From NCBI RefSeq assembly GCF_964204865.1, contig NC_135264.1, positions 5,300,001 through 5,364,000 on the forward strand: a DNA stretch of 64,000 bases, written 5' to 3'. The notes beneath the pieces were generated by a model. It saw only the letters and a list, made by a program, of their open reading frames with translations, was not told where the DNA came from and did not search any database. Source of the DNA: Styela clava. Taxonomy: Eukaryota; Chordata; Ascidiacea; Stolidobranchia; Styelidae. The position numbers and the translations under genes were made by a program. Below, one piece after another: positions 59,430 to 64,000 of the stretch (its first letter is position 1; every line of letters begins with the position of its first letter).

Positions 59430-60255
59430 TAGTCAACTGCAGTGCACTGACATAGATACTAAACACATTAATATACGTCTATACCCTTACGCTGGATGAC
59501 AAAATCTCAGGTTTGTTCTTTATGGCCGTACATACCTGTATCATGATCGCTTTTTACCAAGAAGTCTACTGTAGAGACAGACTCAAAGTGCTTCATACAG
59601 AACTAGAGTCTCCATTAACTATTCGTTTATTCAAAATGACGTTAATAAAATTTAAGAAGCATCAAATACATCCGAGTTATAAAAATAGAGTAATTTCAAA
59701 TCACTCATTAATATTAATCGGTAAGTAACACATTGTTTTTGTTACGTTCTTATTGTGGGGCTCCGTAAATAACAGTCTATCTCTTCACGAGCACCATAAC
59801 ACCAAATATGTGAATCAGTCGTTGTCGTCGGTATGCACTTGTATTGAGCAGTCAATTACCGTATTTACTTCACATAGAACCGTGATTAATGCTGTTGCTG
59901 ATGTTATGTCTCTGCCGTTTGGTTTGGGCGGAGAAATTACCTTTACTGTAGGGGTAGGCATCGAAACAACGTCACATTGTGACTCCACCTTTAGGGACAT
60001 CGCCGGCACGTTATTTTATGAAAACATTCTTGTCTGCGAAAGTCAATGAGCTAAGATTTGTACGTCAATTTAGAGAATGCATTGATATAACGCTAAACAC
60101 GCCGTTTTTCTTTCATTGAGTGGAAGGAAGGTTACATTTTTGATGACATCCAGGTGCGCGTTTACTCGACAAATATGAAACGACAAATATAATGGAAATG
60201 CTGGATTCTTTGTACTAAGCTCCCGTCACTGATGTAAAAATGTGAGCTCTGAGAT
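59430..60255. other. Unassigned, short frames only
   Basis: Plus-strand frames at 59,513-59,728 and 59,753-60,049 are open for 71-98 codons but show no recognisable domain, splice structure or clear start. Confidence 0.3.
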
Positions 60256-60477
60256 GAACGGTTCCATTACATTTGAACCCGTGTACATTTGAACCTACGA
60301 CAATTGCACCTGCGTACTATTGCACTTAAGGATTTTTTTTTGTTTTACGGTTATCTGAACCCATACTAACTCTAACCCATGGGTTTTAGCACCCGCATAT
60401 AGATTGAACCCGCGGATATACACATGGGTTCAAATGTACATGGTTCAAATGTACGTGGGTTAAAATGTACGGTCACC
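60256..60477. mobile_element. Inverted-repeat MITE with TACATTTGAACC ends
   Basis: The left side reads CGGTTCCATTACATTTGAAC, and the complement of the right side reads CGGTGACCGTACATTTTAAC. Both are followed by further TACATTTGAACC motifs and by TGCACC/GGGTTC-type repeats. The ends are about 222 bp apart with no coding capacity. Confidence 0.55.
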
Positions 60478-60479
60478 GA

Positions 60480-61220
60480 GATAAACACCCCCGAAAATAC
60501 CTTATTATGCGATCAGAAAATGTATGAAGCAAATCCCAACCGTCATCTTCATTCTGCATTTTTGAGATCATGCGTTAGAAGCGTGATCGGCTAGTAACGG
60601 CAATCTGGAGTAATCAAAGTAATCAGTTAAAAATATTTGATTACAACAATCAGTTAGCTTTTTTCGTCAAATATTTGTGCGCGGGAAGCCACAAGCGACA
60701 TCGCAGTCACAAATGTTTGTCGTAGGATAAGGTTTGATTTTGGTAGGATGTATGGATAAGCTGACTGTTGGGTTATGACAGCGAGTTCGAAACAATATTC
60801 AGGTGAGCTAAATGTTATTTATATTTATTGTTTTCATTGCTATTCTATTGCTTTCATTTTTCTATTGTATAAGTGGTAAATTAGAGGTTTTCGGGCCTAT
60901 ACGAATTGGAATTATTAACCTATTACAGAAGTCTTGATTGGTGGGTGATTCTCTTTTGCATCGAACTCACTAACATCGGGTTCAATCGTTTCCTCACAAC
61001 TGGTCGAACTTTAAAGCTATATGGCAATACATAGACTTATCATATTAAGAAACTTAAACGTAATATACTAATCTACGTCACTACCTAAGCTGCATTCAAC
61101 AGGACAAGATTTACATGAATGTATTGCATAACTTTCAAAACTTTCGCAAATGTAGCGCAAAATCAATGGTTTATTAGAGATTCGCGTAGCCTTTCCACTT
61201 TCATATTTTATTGTGTATAG
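60480..61220. other. Intergenic
   Basis: No gene or element could be supported. Confidence 0.4.
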
Positions 61221-61223
61221 GGT

Positions 61224-61308
61224 GCTCCCATAGTATTCGTACCAAGATGGCGCACAACCTGAACACAGTATGTGTACCTGGTTAGGGTTCAAGTTGTGCG
61301 TCATCTTG
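61224..61308. mobile_element. Hairpin MITE, degraded copy
   Basis: CTCCCATAGTATTCGTACCA, AGATGGCGCACAACCTGAAC, and facing GTTCAAGTTGTGCGTCATCT. The right outer arm is replaced by AATTTCCAGCAC, the start of the next hairpin. Confidence 0.65.
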
Positions 61309-61314
61309 AATTTC

Positions 61315-61442
61315 CAGCACGATCTGCATTCCTAACTTAAACTACCGAGATGGCGCACAACCTGAACACAGTATGTGTACCTGGTTAGGGTTCAGGTTGT
61401 GCGCCATCTTGGTAGTTTAAGTTAGGAATGCAGATTGTGCTG
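61315..61442. mobile_element. Second hairpin with new outer arms
   Basis: A 128-bp inverted repeat: CAGCACGATCTGCATTCCTA at the left and TAGGAATGCAGATTGTGCTG at the right. The inner part is the MITE core (GAGATGGCGCACAACCTGAA facing TTCAGGTTGTGCGCCATCTT). The outer arms differ from those of other family members. Confidence 0.8.
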
Positions 61443-64000
61443 TAAATTCAAATTTATAAATCGTTCCTACCCCCAAATTGATAATTACTAATATGTCATT
61501 TTAAAAGGCGGCGGGAGCTTCGTGCAGAAAACCCGATAGATTCAGCTCCGCTGTTCATTGAATATGCTAGCTACAGTTCTGCGACAGTTTATTTATCAAT
61601 ATTTCAACTTTTTTCAGATGCAAAACTATTAAAGGTTGAAGATTCAAAGACACAAAGTAACGAACGAGGAATAATACAAGTAAATATCATTTAAACATTT
61701 TATTTGAATTTTTTGCCTATTTTATTCCTGTACACCACTGTTTTCGTTTAGAATGCTAAACAATTAGATGCGAGCGCACCGCGTCTCGGGTCTTGCGATC
61801 AAAGTCGGCATAGTCATGCCACATATTTGATCGTGTGTTTTATATTTTCACAAAGTTAAATAATTGTCTTCCGAATCAAAATTCCAAAAAAGTAAGACCC
61901 ACGTTCACGTTTAAAATGATAAATAGTTCGATGCGAGCCAACATTGTTATGCCGCTTATTTTATCCTGTGCATTCTATCGAAATTTAATATTTAGATTTT
62001 GCACAAGTTTTAATAATTGTGTTTTGAAGCAGAAGTCCGAAATAGTACTATAAATACAGTACCTTGTATCAAATTGGTGTACTCTTTGCGACCCCTGAAA
62101 TTCGTTGCTCGCTTCTCTGCTGGATAGCGATCCCCAGTTTGCGATCCCCACCGTGAACAATGTGATAATTCTACAAGTTACTGATCAGAGGTAATTAGTC
62201 ATATACTCCATGAAACAGTAATAAAAGTTCATTGGGTATTTTACTGTTATTGTAATATTTGCAACTCGTGCAGTTTAAAAACTACACCTGATATGTTATA
62301 AAATATTAAGCTGAATTTATAAAATTGAATGATTACAAATACCTGTAACTGTAGAGTCGATGAAAAGCAATTTCTATGGTAATCTATAATATTTGAAATT
62401 TAATGGCAATCCTGAATAAATTTTATTCGTCTAAATTTACCCGTTACGTATTTTATTGAAACCAACGTATATTTTTTGCTTTGCAGTGTCTCTGTCAAAT
62501 AGCATTTGTGTGAATTAACTACCTAATGACATAGTTTGCTCAACGAAATTTAGTTTGAATCAAATTTAGAATTGGCTTGCACAAAATCATGACATATATA
62601 TTGATTTTCAGCTTAAAACACTGCTTGAAAGTTGACAGGACAATTTATCATTGTACCAAAAGAAATTCGTCAAGAGCCAGCTTTTCATCACTGAGTGAGA
62701 TGGAGGCCTATCAAGTCTGAAAAGCAAGTATGTAACCAAATCATTTGAAATCTTTTCATTTTAGATGTCTATAGTATAAATAAATGATATATTGTATTTT
62801 TTTCGGGAAATCTACAAACAAATATTATGTTCAATATATTGAGTATGAGCTCAGTTTTTGGTTTGTGTGTCAAATGAAATTTTCTAAAAATTACAATCTC
62901 AAAATTTCATAATAACATGATACGCACAACTACCGTTTTATTCTGGCTATTGAGTCGGCCGAGTGAATAAGGCTAGGGCCATGTTTTAGAAATAAAAATT
63001 AAGCTTGTTTTCGTTCCCGCCTAATAGTCGAGATACAGGAATGCATTAAATTGGTCTTATTTTTGTCAGTTGGGCCACCAATGCGCGCTCATAATTGTTT
63101 ATGGCAAAATCTGTTAAACCAAACCATGCTCATTACGTAGAATCGCGGAATTAAATATTCTGTCCTAACAATTAACTGTAGCAATATCCGGTGAATAATA
63201 ACATAGTCAATACAGCGCAGGGGCTAACTGCTGTGTTGTCCCATCTGCTGTCGTTTCGTTTAATCGTCCAAACCAAAAGGCCAATTACTATCTTGAAAAG
63301 TCAGTCTATTTAAAGGTTATTAGGCCAGCATAAATAAAACTATGCCTCGTTAAGTGCAATTCGGTTAAAACACAACCCCAACTTAATAACCATGCGAATA
63401 TTAAAACTTATTGTTTAACTTGTTGTTTATCATAGGATGCCTATATATACTAGTATGTCTGACATTTTTGAAATCGTAGTCCTGATCTTTTTCATTAATC
63501 TGATGAATACAAATGGTAGTTGACACTAACTAACATACTATATAAAGTAATCAGGCTAATTTTTTAAAGGTAACTGTGGTTCATTGTGACCTGTACGCTC
63601 GGGTAGTTCACAGTTGATATTCATGCCAATGATGTTCCCAACTAGTTCAAACTGGAATCGTCCCAAATTTCCAATAATGATATTATCAGAGTGAGTCATA
63701 CTATGTGAATTAAGATAGCCGTTAATCTTACACCTTAAAGAACTCGCGTTTCAACTAAATTTTCCAAAAACGATACTGTATATTCAACCAAGTGTAAACA
63801 CCTTTTTGGTTCTTATCCCCTTGGTAAAAGTCTTATGTTATCATACCAACCATGTTCATGTCTATTTAAAAATAGAGAAATAGAAATGCGTGTCCTATTT
63901 TCCCCATTGTTAGTGCGGGTCACGTCATGTTATGCCTAATCATGTATATTGAAAAGAGCTTAATTAATATAAACTCTCCTATATAATTTCTACTGAATGG
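61443..64000. other. Gene-free AT-rich stretch
   Basis: Only short chance frames on both strands. No RNA gene, array or transposon end could be supported up to the window edge. Confidence 0.45.

Overview
This is eukaryotic, AT-rich genomic DNA: genes with short exons, canonical GT/AG introns (about 40 bp to 1.6 kb) and many small transposons. The gene set (a testis-type PP1 regulator, cathepsin H, collagen-fibrinogen lectins, a lipocalin), the compact introns and the repeat types suggest an invertebrate chordate, most likely an ascidian. That is an inference from gene content; no species marker was found.

Layout. 1-14.5 kb is almost gene-free: one orphan exon-like ORF (4.7-5.1 kb) with a poly(A) signal, a recent 149-bp tandem duplication and SINE pieces. 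14.55-21.1 kb, minus strand: a seven-exon PPP1R42 (LRRC67-like) gene whose product joins a conserved leucine-rich half to a long proline-rich tail. 23.27-26.42 kb, plus strand: a complete eight-exon cathepsin H. 29.0-31.7 kb: two adjacent non-autonomous hAT transposons with intact target-site duplications. 33.08-35.69 and 40.78-43.00 kb: a tandem pair of collagen/fibrinogen-domain (ficolin/ryncolin-like) genes with the same six-exon structure; the first copy carries two single-base frameshifts, the second is intact. Between them lie two more hAT elements. 49.09-50.82 kb: a secreted lipocalin with one apparent frameshift. 52.6-54.6 kb: a decayed but nearly full-length hAT transposase (minus). 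54.7-64 kb: an unrecognised broken gene, an hAT element holding a 219-bp palindrome, an 88-bp x 5 minisatellite, an RNase H scrap of a LINE and hairpin MITEs.

How it fits together. The lectin pair would encode secreted pattern-recognition proteins, cathepsin H a lysosomal aminopeptidase, and PPP1R42 a ciliary/centrosomal or testis PP1 partner. They are separate transcription units with no sign of operon coupling. The most distinctive content is mobile: at least five hAT insertions proven by 8-bp duplications, a transposon whose ends are facing GCGCAAAACAG minisatellites (two copies), and a family of hairpin MITEs. All exon models were assembled by eye from reading frame, splice sites and family resemblance; no search was run.
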